NCBI GenBank assembly: GCA_009192285.1
Contig: WBVU01000004.1
Span: forward strand, 62,001 to 126,000
Length of the DNA stretch: 64,000 nt
Origin: Morchella semilibera
Taxonomy: Eukaryota; Ascomycota; Pezizomycetes; Pezizales; Morchellaceae
Direction: 5' to 3'
Within the stretch, counting starts at the first letter, position 1, and every line of letters starts with the position of its first letter. The position numbers and the translations under genes are program-made. The notes beneath the pieces were generated by a model. It made no database searches and was not told where the DNA came from. It was given only the letters and a program-made list of their open reading frames with translations. This document shows positions 23,074 to 33,144 of the stretch, piece by piece.

Positions 23074-23418
23074 ATGAAACTCATTCTTGTTGTTACCGGC
23101 ATTCTTGCCACGACTGGGATGACTACTGCAAAGAATACCTTCCGTCCATGGAAGTCGGGAATTGGTCCTAGCCTTGACCCTCCAAACTTTGACCGCCCTC
23201 TCCCAATCCCGGAAGGCGGTAAATTTGAAATTATCCGTGGAGCTAACAAGAGGCCTGATGGGGAACTTCAAGGCCTGAGAGGGGGGGTTGAGTGTGGGTT
23301 CGAGTCCGTTGAGGCCAAGAGGGAGAAAGAGGCGTTCTTGAGGGAGGATGCGGATATCATGAGAGCCAGGAGGCTGGACATGAGGTTGCAGAGGGCCAAA
23401 GCAGGAGTATCAGGGTAA
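23074..23418 (+). CDS. Small putative secreted protein, function unknown
   Basis: 114 residues in one exon. The N-terminus MKLILVVTGILATTGMTTAK is a good signal peptide, with cleavage likely around residue 19-20. The mature part is Pro/Gly-rich at first (GIGPSLDPPNFDRPLPIP). It then becomes charged and probably helical (EAKREKEAFLREDADIMRARRLDMRLQRAK). It has one Cys, so it is not a disulfide-rich effector. Codon use and a pyrimidine-rich leader before the ATG make it plausible. No family recognised. Confidence 0.5.
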   Translation: MKLILVVTGILATTGMTTAKNTFRPWKSGIGPSLDPPNFDRPLPIPEGGKFEIIRGANKRPDGELQGLRGGVECGFESVEAKREKEAFLREDADIMRARRLDMRLQRAKAGVSG

Positions 23419-24067
23419 ATCGTCGTCACTCACGGTAAGTACAGAAAAATATCTTTTAAACCTTGTGGGCAGTTGAGTATTGCTGATGCTCTAAACTAAG
23501 ACCGGAGAGACAACCTTTCTTGTCTAAATCAGTTTGACTCCGGTACCGTAGCAACAAATGACATGCCCGTTTATGAATGCCTGGAGTGGGGAAATCTGCA
23601 GCTTGAGTGTTAATTGTAACGGACCTTTCTCGGTGTGAGGGAGAGAATCGTGCCTTTTTTATTAGTTACTGATATTGAATTAAAAATAAATGGTATTATT
23701 ATTACTAGCTGGGCCTCGATCGAATATATTTGAGAATACATACATGTATCTAGTGACAAGGGAGGGAGGTATACATGAGTTTAACAGATCTAAGCCAAGA
23801 ATAATTTTTATTTCCTCATCTCGAGTGCCAAGGCTGGTTGGAGTGAGTGATGGCCAAAGACGTCATACGCCTGTCAAAACCATGTAGATATGCGACTAGT
23901 GTAATAATCTCATCATCCATACCCAACCAACAACGGGTGTGGTGGTGTGTCCAAAATTTTCCTGCAACCACCAAAAAAAAATATTGTTACACACATCTCG
24001 TACCTCCAACTTCGATTGGCCAGAACCAACTTTTGAAAAGAGATCTTTTATTTTATTTTTTTTCACA
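23419..24067. other. Intergenic before the large repetitive protein
   Basis: 650 bases without a gene. An open frame runs in from 23939 and joins the next CDS, but it begins in A/T-rich leader sequence. The ATG at 24068, in CACAATGGG context, is the better start. Confidence 0.4.
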
Positions 24068-27000
24068 ATGGGAAAGGGAAAACGAAATCACAAGAATAAA
24101 AAGAGAAAACCCAGTAAGCCAACAGTAGCCACTGGCTCTGGCAGTTCTGAAGAATCCACCACAGCTTTCACCCAAACACCACCACCACCACCACCACCAC
24201 CACACTCAGATCCTCCTATGCCCTCAACTGAAGACAAACCTCATGTTGACTCGGTTGGTGTTGGCGCACCCGTTGAGGATAGATTGTTCGAAACGCATCC
24301 ATTGCCCGTCGAGGAAGGTATTCCAAGGGCTGGGAGTGCTAAAGGTGAAACCATTGAGGGAGGCAATATCAATGACAATCTTAATCCTAACGAGGAGACA
24401 CCTACAAAGTCCGAGCATGCGCAAATTCATGATGAAAGTGTCGAGGATGGAGGGACGGATAGTGCGTCAACCACAATAGAGGCCGAACCAACACCCCGCA
24501 CGACCGAAGGCGGTGATGCCAATCACAGCACGGTTGAGCAGGAAAATCAAAATCAACCGAAAGAAGATGGGGAAGAACCAGAGCAGACAGAAGGGAATCG
24601 AGAAGCATCTACGAAAACGCCTAACCCCACGACATCCGAATTTGTCCCATCAGAGCATAAAAAGCGCCGCTCCCGATCTGGTACCTCCGAGGAGACGCAA
24701 GAACTCAAACACAATCGCATAAATCCCGAAGATATAGGCCCCAAACACGTGCAAGTAGATCGTGAGACGAGGGAATTACGACACATCGACCTGGAGGGCG
24801 GAGAGATTGGATATAATCTAGGGAAGGGGGATGATCATGATCGAGGACTGGAGCATAGTGCACCCATGGAGCCAACAGCGCAAAATTTGACAAATAATGT
24901 TCAGACCAGCATGGAGGATCCCTCGAACAAGGCTTTGGCAGAGGAGATAGTTACATACGCACAAGTCGCTGCTGAGGAGCCATTAACGGAGAATTTGACG
25001 CAGAATGCCGGCAAGGAATCAAAGGAGGTATCATCCCGCGGGGGAGAGATGGCTGGAGGAGTGCAGGATATGCCCGGAAATCGATCGAGTAGAGCCGCAG
25101 AGGAGTGGAAGGGGGAGAATGAGGGGCAGAATGAGGAGAAGGGGGAGGAGGGGGAGGAGGGGGCTGCTACATACGCTCAGGTTGCTGCTAGTAAGCCGCG
25201 AAGTTCTGAGCTAGCGGAGGAACAAGTGCCTAGCGATGAGGCACAGAGTCCTCTCGAAGGGTCCTGGACAAAAATCGCAGCGGAGGAAGTCGTCCCTGAA
25301 ACTCAAGAGTTGAGGGATGAGATGAAGGACGAGCCTAGAGAGACTATAGTTGAAGTTGAAGGGGTTGCTACCAGGACCAGGTCAGGGAAGCCGGTAGACA
25401 ATTCGAGGGGTATTAATCGGGAGCCAGTCTCAGTGGCCGGTGGGGAGGGAGTTACACAGGTACAGAGTCCCGCCGAAGCCAGATCATCCAAAACTACAGC
25501 GGAAGAGACAACGCTAGAGACAGATGAGCCTAAGGATATAGATGTTAAGGACGAGACTGGATATAACCCTGGGAGGGGTGATGGTCATGACCACGGGTCA
25601 CAACATCATGCTCCCTCTAAAGCAACGGCGCTCGAAGGTTCTTCCGAGGCCAATAATTCAGCTCAGGACTCAGAGAACATACCAGAAGCCACCGAAAAAA
25701 TACCATCTGAGATCGGATACAACCCTGAAAAGGGTGATGATCATGACCGAAGTTCAGAGCGTCGTGCTCCTATGGAGGAGCAAGTAGTGAAGAACTCAGA
25801 AAGCAGAGCTAGGAGCATCGTCAAAGATGCGCCGGGCGAGGTCCCACCAGAGGATACAGCACCGGAAACGCAGGCACTGAAGGAGATCAACCTGCAGAAC
25901 GAATTTGGGTATAATCCTGGAAAAGTTGACAATCATGGTCGCTGGTCAGAGCATAATGCTCCTATGGCGGATTTATCAGCTGGTGCCGCGGAGCATAAGA
26001 CTCCGGAGACTCAAGGAAGCTCTACCAAGGGTCAAGCAGCCGAGGATATGGAGGAGGCTTTTGAAGAATTATTGCTGGAAGATTCGGCGCGCGAACAGGA
26101 AATCACAGAGGGAGCGATCAGTGCTGAAAATAAGCCGGCGAGTGAACCAGCAGGGGGGGAATTGGCCTTTGGGACCTCTACTGGGGTCAATGATCCTGAT
26201 GAAGCCAATAACGACATTAAGCTCATGAGAGAACAAAAAATTGAATGCGCAGCTACGCAGGCTGAAGCCCCAATGGGGCAAAGTGATTCATCAAACATCC
26301 TCAACGACCTCCCAGTTGAAGAAAGCAAGAGAAACAATGCCGAGCATGGCCTTCCTCACGAGGATATAACGAATGACGATATTCCAAACAATTCCTACAC
26401 AGAGGACGCCAGTGATAGCACCAAGAAGAAGAGCGAGGAAAGCGCAAAGGCTACAAATTTGCCAAAGTCAACACAATTTGGGGGTGATACACCGGAAAGA
26501 CAAGAAATTGAGCGAAACGATTCCTTAGAACATCTTGTGCCTCATTCTCCGCTTGGTATCGACAGCCTTGCATCGGAACTCGGAAAGTCTTACCACATTC
26601 CAATGTCTAACGACCCCTCCAGCAGAGGGGACACAAATGATACACCATTGACCTACCAGGAAGAATTCTTTTCCGAGCGCCTATTAGACCTAACCGGCAA
26701 TCGCGAGGTTCTTGAATATGAGTGTCGCATTAAAATGGGAGACTCAAATTTAGAGCCAGGTCTAATCAACGGAACAACAGTTACTCTCGACCAACTACAA
26801 GAGACAATTAGTTGTTTTAAGAGGGAGGTTCTCGAATCACTCGAATCCCGCAACCTGTTGGCGGACATTGAAGATACACAGCAAGACCAGGGACAGCAAA
26901 AGGTGACTGTAGATATCTCGCAATTGGGTCCTCGTCTCGGAAAAATGGAGTCAGACCTCGATTTCATCAGAAAACAGATCTCCAGCATTAATACAAGCCA

Positions 27001-27244
27001 TTCAAACGGGCCCAGCCTTCTCCCCCAATATTCCTCCAAAGGTGATAGGACTAGCCGATCTACTAGTCCCAGCCCGCCTACCCCGGAGCGGAGATTTAGT
27101 TGGTCGAAGATTAGTCTTAGTTTTGTTACAGCGCTAGGTCTTGTAGCGTTGGGGAGTATGCTGGGGACAGTCACTAGAGAAAGAGGACTAACAGATAAAG
27201 TGGCTCAATGGCTTTTCTCGGAGGGGAAGGCTATGGTAAAATGA
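24068..27244 (+). CDS. Large acidic, repetitive protein with a C-terminal membrane segment
   Basis: 1058 residues in one uninterrupted exon from the ATG in CACAATGGGAAAGGG. The N-terminus is strongly basic (GKGKRNHKNKKRKPSKP). A Pro10 tract follows, then about 850 Glu/Ser/Thr-rich, probably disordered residues. Within these, four diverged copies of a GYNPGKGDDHDRxSEHxAPM module lie at about 24799-24869, 25552-25618, 25709-25777 and 25899-25968. Most copies are preceded by ETQELK-like sequence. A TYAQVAA motif occurs twice. Near the end is a coiled-coil-like stretch (LGKMESDLDFIRKQI) and one hydrophobic segment (SLSFVTALGLVALGSML) about 30 residues from the C-terminus. That layout suggests a tail-anchored membrane protein with a long cytosolic region. 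No family recognised. Confidence 0.75.
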   Translation: MGKGKRNHKNKKRKPSKPTVATGSGSSEESTTAFTQTPPPPPPPPHSDPPMPSTEDKPHVDSVGVGAPVEDRLFETHPLPVEEGIPRAGSAKGETIEGGNINDNLNPNEETPTKSEHAQIHDESVEDGGTDSASTTIEAEPTPRTTEGGDANHSTVEQENQNQPKEDGEEPEQTEGNREASTKTPNPTTSEFVPSEHKKRRSRSGTSEETQELKHNRINPEDIGPKHVQVDRETRELRHIDLEGGEIGYNLGKGDDHDRGLEHSAPMEPTAQNLTNNVQTSMEDPSNKALAEEIVTYAQVAAEEPLTENLTQNAGKESKEVSSRGGEMAGGVQDMPGNRSSRAAEEWKGENEGQNEEKGEEGEEGAATYAQVAASKPRSSELAEEQVPSDEAQSPLEGSWTKIAAEEVVPETQELRDEMKDEPRETIVEVEGVATRTRSGKPVDNSRGINREPVSVAGGEGVTQVQSPAEARSSKTTAEETTLETDEPKDIDVKDETGYNPGRGDGHDHGSQHHAPSKATALEGSSEANNSAQDSENIPEATEKIPSEIGYNPEKGDDHDRSSERRAPMEEQVVKNSESRARSIVKDAPGEVPPEDTAPETQALKEINLQNEFGYNPGKVDNHGRWSEHNAPMADLSAGAAEHKTPETQGSSTKGQAAEDMEEAFEELLLEDSAREQEITEGAISAENKPASEPAGGELAFGTSTGVNDPDEANNDIKLMREQKIECAATQAEAPMGQSDSSNILNDLPVEESKRNNAEHGLPHEDITNDDIPNNSYTEDASDSTKKKSEESAKATNLPKSTQFGGDTPERQEIERNDSLEHLVPHSPLGIDSLASELGKSYHIPMSNDPSSRGDTNDTPLTYQEEFFSERLLDLTGNREVLEYECRIKMGDSNLEPGLINGTTVTLDQLQETISCFKREVLESLESRNLLADIEDTQQDQGQQKVTVDISQLGPRLGKMESDLDFIRKQISSINTSHSNGPSLLPQYSSKGDRTSRSTSPSPPTPERRFSWSKISLSFVTALGLVALGSMLGTVTRERGLTDKVAQWLFSEGKAMVK

Positions 27245-29505
27245 TCAGATCATGTTTTATATTGTTAAATGTTTTTCTTTTTTTTTTGTTTCTGTTTCTT
27301 TTTGTAAGGGAGGCGGGTTGGTTCGTGGTTTGACGGGGGGGGGGGGAATATTGTTTTCATGATTTGAAATGTGAATGAATCAAAATTCATGCCCTATGTT
27401 TTACGTCTTATGTTTTGAATGCCTCCACTCTATGGGTAAACGAATTGAAGAATGTGTTGAGAGTGAATCCAACCAGGTATAAGTTTCCGTGCTTGTGCAT
27501 CATGATCAACCAAAATGGCAATATAGCATATACATGTCTTGTAGATAAAGTAGGATGATAGTTACAGATTAGCTGAGTGATCGGAATATCGAAACGAAAT
27601 GCCGGATTTGGGAGCTCGTAAACTGGTGGGAATTTCAGCCGCTCTTGGTTGCACATAAAAAATAACGATTGCCTTATATCAAGGTAGCATAACCCGGCCG
27701 CGCGAGTCGAGTATGTGTCTTCAAAGTCCAAAACCCGGAAAATCCTAGCCTACGAGACATGGCCAATCAAGGGGCTGCGTTTTTCAGTACCAATTTTGAG
27801 TATCCCAGGTGTCTCACCGTAAAGTTCGCTTGTAAATATCGGTTCTCGCCGGTGAATGTAATCTTTTAGTTTTACAATACGCCTTGAAACTCTATCTCCT
27901 CTGTCGCCTTGGGGGTAATCTATGTACATACATGTATGTGAACCTCCGTAAGGTTATGTTGCGGCTCAAACCAGTAAGCTACGTACATAGGCGTATACGT
28001 AGGCCTAGGATCCATCTTACACCCCCCCCCCTCAAACCCCCACCACAAAACCTTGCGTATAGGTATCCCATTCTTCAATCCTACAAGACATTACTCACTT
28101 CACTTAATCAAAAGGATAAAATACCCCCCATCGAAATGAAAGATCACCAAATCAACCTGAATGCAGGCACAACAATGAGAGTCACTATCGATCACTCGCA
28201 ACGCCACACACGAAAACAACCTCATGCAGCAGCCACCTGTATGGGCCGTAAATAACGCGTTAACATCTGTATCCTGCGGACAACTGACGGGCTGGGGTTC
28301 GGTCGAGGAAGGTGGTCTATGCCATTAATAAATTTAATGCTTGGGGTCGTTTGCATTGGGTTACGGTGGACGTCGATGTGCATTGGACTAACGTTACTAC
28401 TAGTGACATATGATAGTATCTCGAGTTTCTCCTGGAGGTTCTTTCTGTGACTCGGATTCACCGAGGCGTTTCCTTTTAGATATGTTACTCCCTTGCCTAG
28501 GCAATCAATTGGACCAACATGTGACGATGATGCAGATCTCTACAACAGAGTCCTAAACCAAAGAAGATAAACAAAAAAGGGATGGGGAATGAATGGAGCT
28601 TGGCTAAGATCTTACGTTACGTTGCACAACCACTCTACCCTGTACAAAGGTACGGCACCTACTTACGCGATAGGTACCCCGCAATCAATCAAACCCGTCC
28701 GGAATCAAATCTAGGCTTATATTAAAAACAGGTTAATCTTGAGGGTTTGGCAATATTCCATTTGAAAAATGACTGTCACATATGCACGCAATCATTAGCG
28801 TCTTCGATAGATCTACCTTTGCTAACTTGAGATATAGTGATATTGGAAGGACATCGAGCGATTATAAACCACTGAGTATAAGGTTGGAAGGGTTGAGATG
28901 AACATTTCTTGATGTGAGAGTTTTGGCTAACATGTTAGTATTTGATTTTAGCCTGACTTGTGTTTCTTGTGTCAGTCACATGACAGGGCTAGATGGGTAA
29001 TCGATACTGTTTTTTGCTAAGACCTGGGTTTTATGTAAAATCGGGCAGTGTTAGCGCGGGGATATCAAGAAGACCCTAAGGGTGTATGGTATTTAAGCGA
29101 ACTGGCTATGGGTTAATATATGCGGGTATGAGAATGCAAGTGCGTCCGGATAGGAAATTTTTGGTAAGTCTTCACCATATGTGGCTGTACTTGGTATATA
29201 ATTTGTTTCTATAAATACTAGTTTTTTTGTTTTTATACAAATTAGGAAAAATAGACATCCTTTTCCCTAGATGCTGAAAAGAAGTTTGGTTCCCGGATAT
29301 CAACGGGGAATCGAGCAAGAAAAATATTTCAGTTATTGACTCCGCAAGCAAAATTTAACACCGTGTAACCCTCTCCCCCCCCGAACACCAGACCCCACCA
29401 AAGAAAAAAAAGGACAAACGTATCTGAGCTAAAGAAAAGAAAAGGGATAATTTTTTCCAGCTGGGTAATCCCAGAAACAAAAGAAAACGTCGCTAAAAGA
29501 AAGCC
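27245..29505. other. Gene-free intergenic
   Basis: 2.3 kb without a credible gene. It contains a G run near 27336-27346, a C run near 28022-28031, TACATGTA near 27925 and T runs after 27277. A fragment TTCAAAGTCCAAAA near 27719 also occurs in the 21.7-22.3 kb direct repeats. Confidence 0.45.
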
Positions 29506-30348
29506 TTACATAAAAGACGATCGTCCTGAAGCACCCACTTGGTTGAAGTCCATGTACATTCCTGACTGGACCAATGAAGAGTATTCTGCCTGGTTCATCT
29601 TCTGGGCCTGGACAGGGGAAACAGTGGACTTGTATGAAGGTTCTGGTTGGCGCCATGATACTAGCTCAAAGCCAGCATCGTGGTATCCAATTATTGTAGG
29701 TGGGGGAGGCATTTGAATTTGCATTGATGGCTGTGGGGACTCATATTGGAGGAGATTGTTATAACCAATTTGATGAAGGCAGTGATGACAGTTACATTGC
29801 TGTGACTTCTTTGTTTCCTGCTGCTTTTGCTGCTGCTCGACGATTCGCTGTCTCTGGAGTGTAAGGGGATGCTGAGAGTATGGGTCTGGGATTTCCTGCG
29901 GCGTAAACCAACCATCCAGGCCGAACTCGGAACCAGTAGGACCAGGGAGATAATGGTTTACGGCGAACATGTGTTCCTCGAGTTCCTCGGAAGTAGAGTA
30001 TCCTATGATCGTATAAGGACAATCCTGCTTGGGGCAGGTAAATCGATGAGGCTGCATTGTATTACTGCTTTCGGAAGAAGAAGAAGACAATGATGAGGCG
30101 GATCTTGCTGGGTATGCTGTGTCATCGAATTCTAGTGGTGGGGTCATCAACGGCGAGTTGAAGTAACTTTCTTGTGATAATAATGAGAACATCGAGTTCT
30201 CCTCAGTCAAACGATCAGTGTACGATCTCGGGCTCATGTTGAAATCGCTTGGGTCGCCAACAGGCAGTGCGTTTGGGGCCGAGCCAAATCTCAAAGGTGT
30301 ACGGGGTCGCATGGGAAACGTTCGGCCTGCACTTTGGTTTGCACCCAT
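29506..30348 (-). CDS. Protein with a single C2H2-like zinc finger and low-complexity flanks
   Basis: 280 residues, one exon, starting at an ATG in ACCATGG context. Residues about 1-95 are Ser/Pro-rich. Around residue 100-135 lies FTCPKQDCPYTIIGY then EELEEHMFAVNH, fitting a C-x4-C...H-x5-H finger. Next comes a short conserved-looking block (PTGSEFGLDGWFTPQEIP), a Gln-rich stretch and a CNCHHCLHQIGY Cys/His cluster. A nuclear, DNA- or protein-binding role is inference; one finger alone is weak evidence for a transcription factor. An upstream in-frame start is not needed. Confidence 0.65.
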   Translation of the reverse strand: MGANQSAGRTFPMRPRTPLRFGSAPNALPVGDPSDFNMSPRSYTDRLTEENSMFSLLSQESYFNSPLMTPPLEFDDTAYPARSASSLSSSSSESSNTMQPHRFTCPKQDCPYTIIGYSTSEELEEHMFAVNHYLPGPTGSEFGLDGWFTPQEIPDPYSQHPLTLQRQRIVEQQQKQQETKKSQQCNCHHCLHQIGYNNLLQYESPQPSMQIQMPPPPTIIGYHDAGFELVSWRQPEPSYKSTVSPVQAQKMNQAEYSSLVQSGMYMDFNQVGASGRSSFM

Positions 30349-33057
30349 GGTTGATGAGAGTTGGAAAGGAATTGTGATAGCTTTGAGGGGTAAGTGTTTT
30401 TTTTTGTTATGGTTTTGAAATCAACGATATCAATGTGCGTTGGGTGCTGAGCGCGGTGAAGTTGTGGAAATATGGAGAGGCATTTTGCCCTCATCTTATA
30501 CAAGATTCTTCAAGACATGTTGTTTAGGGGTGTGCTATAGGATATAGTAGGTACGTAAAGCATGTATGCACATGTAGATACATCTACTCTACAGTATGTG
30601 TGGGATGGGGGGTCGGAGATACTAACGCTGCAGTAACTACATGTAGCTGTACATTGGTTCACGAGGACGTTGGTACTAACGCTTGATAGATAATCCTTAA
30701 TGGCGCCTACTATAATCAGCTAACTGCCATACCGTTTTAATGATTTCATCCGCCTGCACGAAACTGGTGACGAGTACCTTGCTCGCTTGCCACCTACATA
30801 GCTAACTAAACATTTAAAGTATGCCAGTGCTTCTGGTGCCTGTGGTACCTTTATTACCCCGGTGCATGTTGCCGGTGTGCGGATATTAGAATTTCAGTTA
30901 TTCAGGGAAAAGAGCGGCTTCGACTTCATGCTTGGCTTGGGCTACATACACATCTGGTTTGAAGCACAGCTAGTCTACAAGGGTATTATAGATCGGTGTG
31001 AGTGTGAGGGTGTGCATGTCGCGTACTCGTGTTGATACCTCCTTCAAATTTCAGTATACGCCACCGACCGGGCACCTGAAGTCTTGATTAAGTTTACTGC
31101 AGATAAGTGTGAAGCTTATGTTCTCAATTTTCTTGTTACACTAAGTATTTCTGCGTGCATCCTGCGCAAAATATGGGTAAAGAGGACATAGTACAATTGC
31201 AAGAGGTGCATGCCTGGCCTATGAGGAGATCGGAAAACATTTGTTCATTGGAACGAAACCCAAGCATGATTAGGCCTCTTCCTCCTCTTTCCTCATTCAT
31301 TATCTCAAATATATGAATTTGAGCATACCTCGATAACCTAAATCGAAAGAATAGGCTTCAAGGTGCCAGACCTAGAAATTACGGACCAAGGCTCGAGAAA
31401 GGGGAAGTTACAGATAACTAACTAGATGAACCTAGAGCATGAGCTGAATTCCCAAGTCAAGTTCTTGGAAACGCTTTGAGTCTTTACCGAGAGACATCAT
31501 CTCATGTAGCTACTTTACTTTAACAGCGAACCCATGCAAGCAAGTCCCTATCGATCGAATCGAAACCCCTGATGATCCAGGGGCAACTGACCTCTGTGTG
31601 CAGCAACGAGCTCGCCCTCAACCCTTAAATTCGGAATTCGGAATTTGTTCTAGGAATTATGCACCCTATAATTTGGGAACCCAGAAAAATATTTCCTGAA
31701 CCCTCCTACACAGCAAGAGAATTTAATGTTGCTAGAAATCGGGAATCGCATTTTAATTGGCTTGAAACTCGTTTTTCTTGCGCCGTCTAGATTAACTACA
31801 TTACAACTGCACTGCGGCTATGTATCGATCTACATATATCACACAGAGTCCTACACATATAGCTATGACCTCTCTATTATCCTCAATATCACTCAAAGAA
31901 CTATAACAAAACCTTTCCGGCAGCCGGAACATTTATATTACCGTGCAAAGGAATAATCCAAGGATCGACACGGCGTAGCAAGTCGTTTTTTTTTTCCCCT
32001 CCCCTCCCCAGACCATGCCGCCTCACTTCTATCTCCGAACCCTGATTAATATAAACTTAATATACCTGACCTGAGACTCCTACAAATTGATTGCCCTCCC
32101 CCGCGCTTCGCTTTCAAAGCCATACAGTATGGGTATAGACTCACGAGAGTATATCTGAACCCACGTGGAGCCACAACGCCTTGCGTGCGCCTAAGTTGAG
32201 ATGAAAAGAAAAAATTTCTGTTTAGCCCAAGGCTGCAAGAAAACTGCGGGGCCCCAGTAAATAGAAAGTATGTACATGTAGGTACCAACCTTACTAACGC
32301 AATTTGTCTGTGGGGGATGGTTAAAATCTTAGGCGGCCCCCAACCCCGACAAACTAGGACTCGATCCCTGAAATTTTTATACACATACATATAGTCACAC
32401 ACAGCAAGTGATTGAGTGACTACATATATACGAGCCAGCTCCATCTAGGCACCCAACACATTTAGAGGGAAATAAATGTCGAAGCGAAGGTGGCTTCATA
32501 ATAATAATACTGGGCCTACATAACTAGCCACATCGGAAGAAACAGGAGACAAAAGACAAAAGAAGGCGGAGTGAGTCTACACATACCCCACAATGATAGC
32601 ACACCGTACCACTCCTCTTATTATTATCCCCAACTGAAATTTCAAAAAATATCATCCAACCTCAGTTCGGACAAAGGGAAGAACCTTTATGGTGCCTGTA
32701 TCGAACGTGCGCGCGCGTCATAAGCTTAATTGTCATAACGGTCCTTACAGACTTTTACCCCCTGCGCTGAAGGAGGTTATGGCGCCTGCCATGATTGGTT
32801 GGCTGGCATGGGTATGTAGTTTATCCGACGAAGTATTGTCTACCAATATATTTTACCCCCTAATCTCGATAAGGTCGGGCTGAATATGCTCACTTAGTCT
32901 AGAATATTGCTACTCTAAGTAGTTGCGAGAGCAGGAGGCCTTGAGGCCTTGGATGTTTTTTGGGCGGTGATATGGGCTCCAAAAAACTTGATCATTTCCA
33001 GTGCGAATAGCTTCATTTTGAAATCGATGAAAAAGCCTTGTTTTTCTCCTATTCAGA
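30349..33057. other. Gene desert, first part
   Basis: 2.7 kb without a credible gene; open frames are short and not gene-like. Contains several TACATGTA palindromes (30638, 32273) and a T9 run near 31986. Confidence 0.45.
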
Positions 33058-33144
33058 GGTTCCATGGCTCAGTTGGTTAGCGCGTGGTGCTAATATAGAA
33101 ATATGTTAACGCCAAGGTCGAGGGTTCGACCCCCTCTGGAACCA
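33058..33144 (+). tRNA. tRNA-Ile (AAT anticodon) with a 13-base intron
   Basis: A complete cloverleaf. The acceptor GGTTCCA pairs perfectly with TGGAACC, with discriminator A. The D arm is GGCTCAGTTGGTTAGCGC. The anticodon stem TGGTG/CGCCA encloses the loop CTAATA plus A, with anticodon AAT. The T arm is GAGGG, TTCGACC, CCCTC. Thirteen bases (TAGAAATATGTTA) interrupt the loop right after position 37, the standard eukaryotic intron site. No CCA is encoded. A T8 run about 65 bases downstream could serve as a backup pol III terminator. Confidence 0.95.

Noticed and set aside
32046-32444. 132-codon minus-strand open frame in the gene desert
   Set aside because: No start context, domain, signal or codon bias; runs through T-rich and palindrome sequence.
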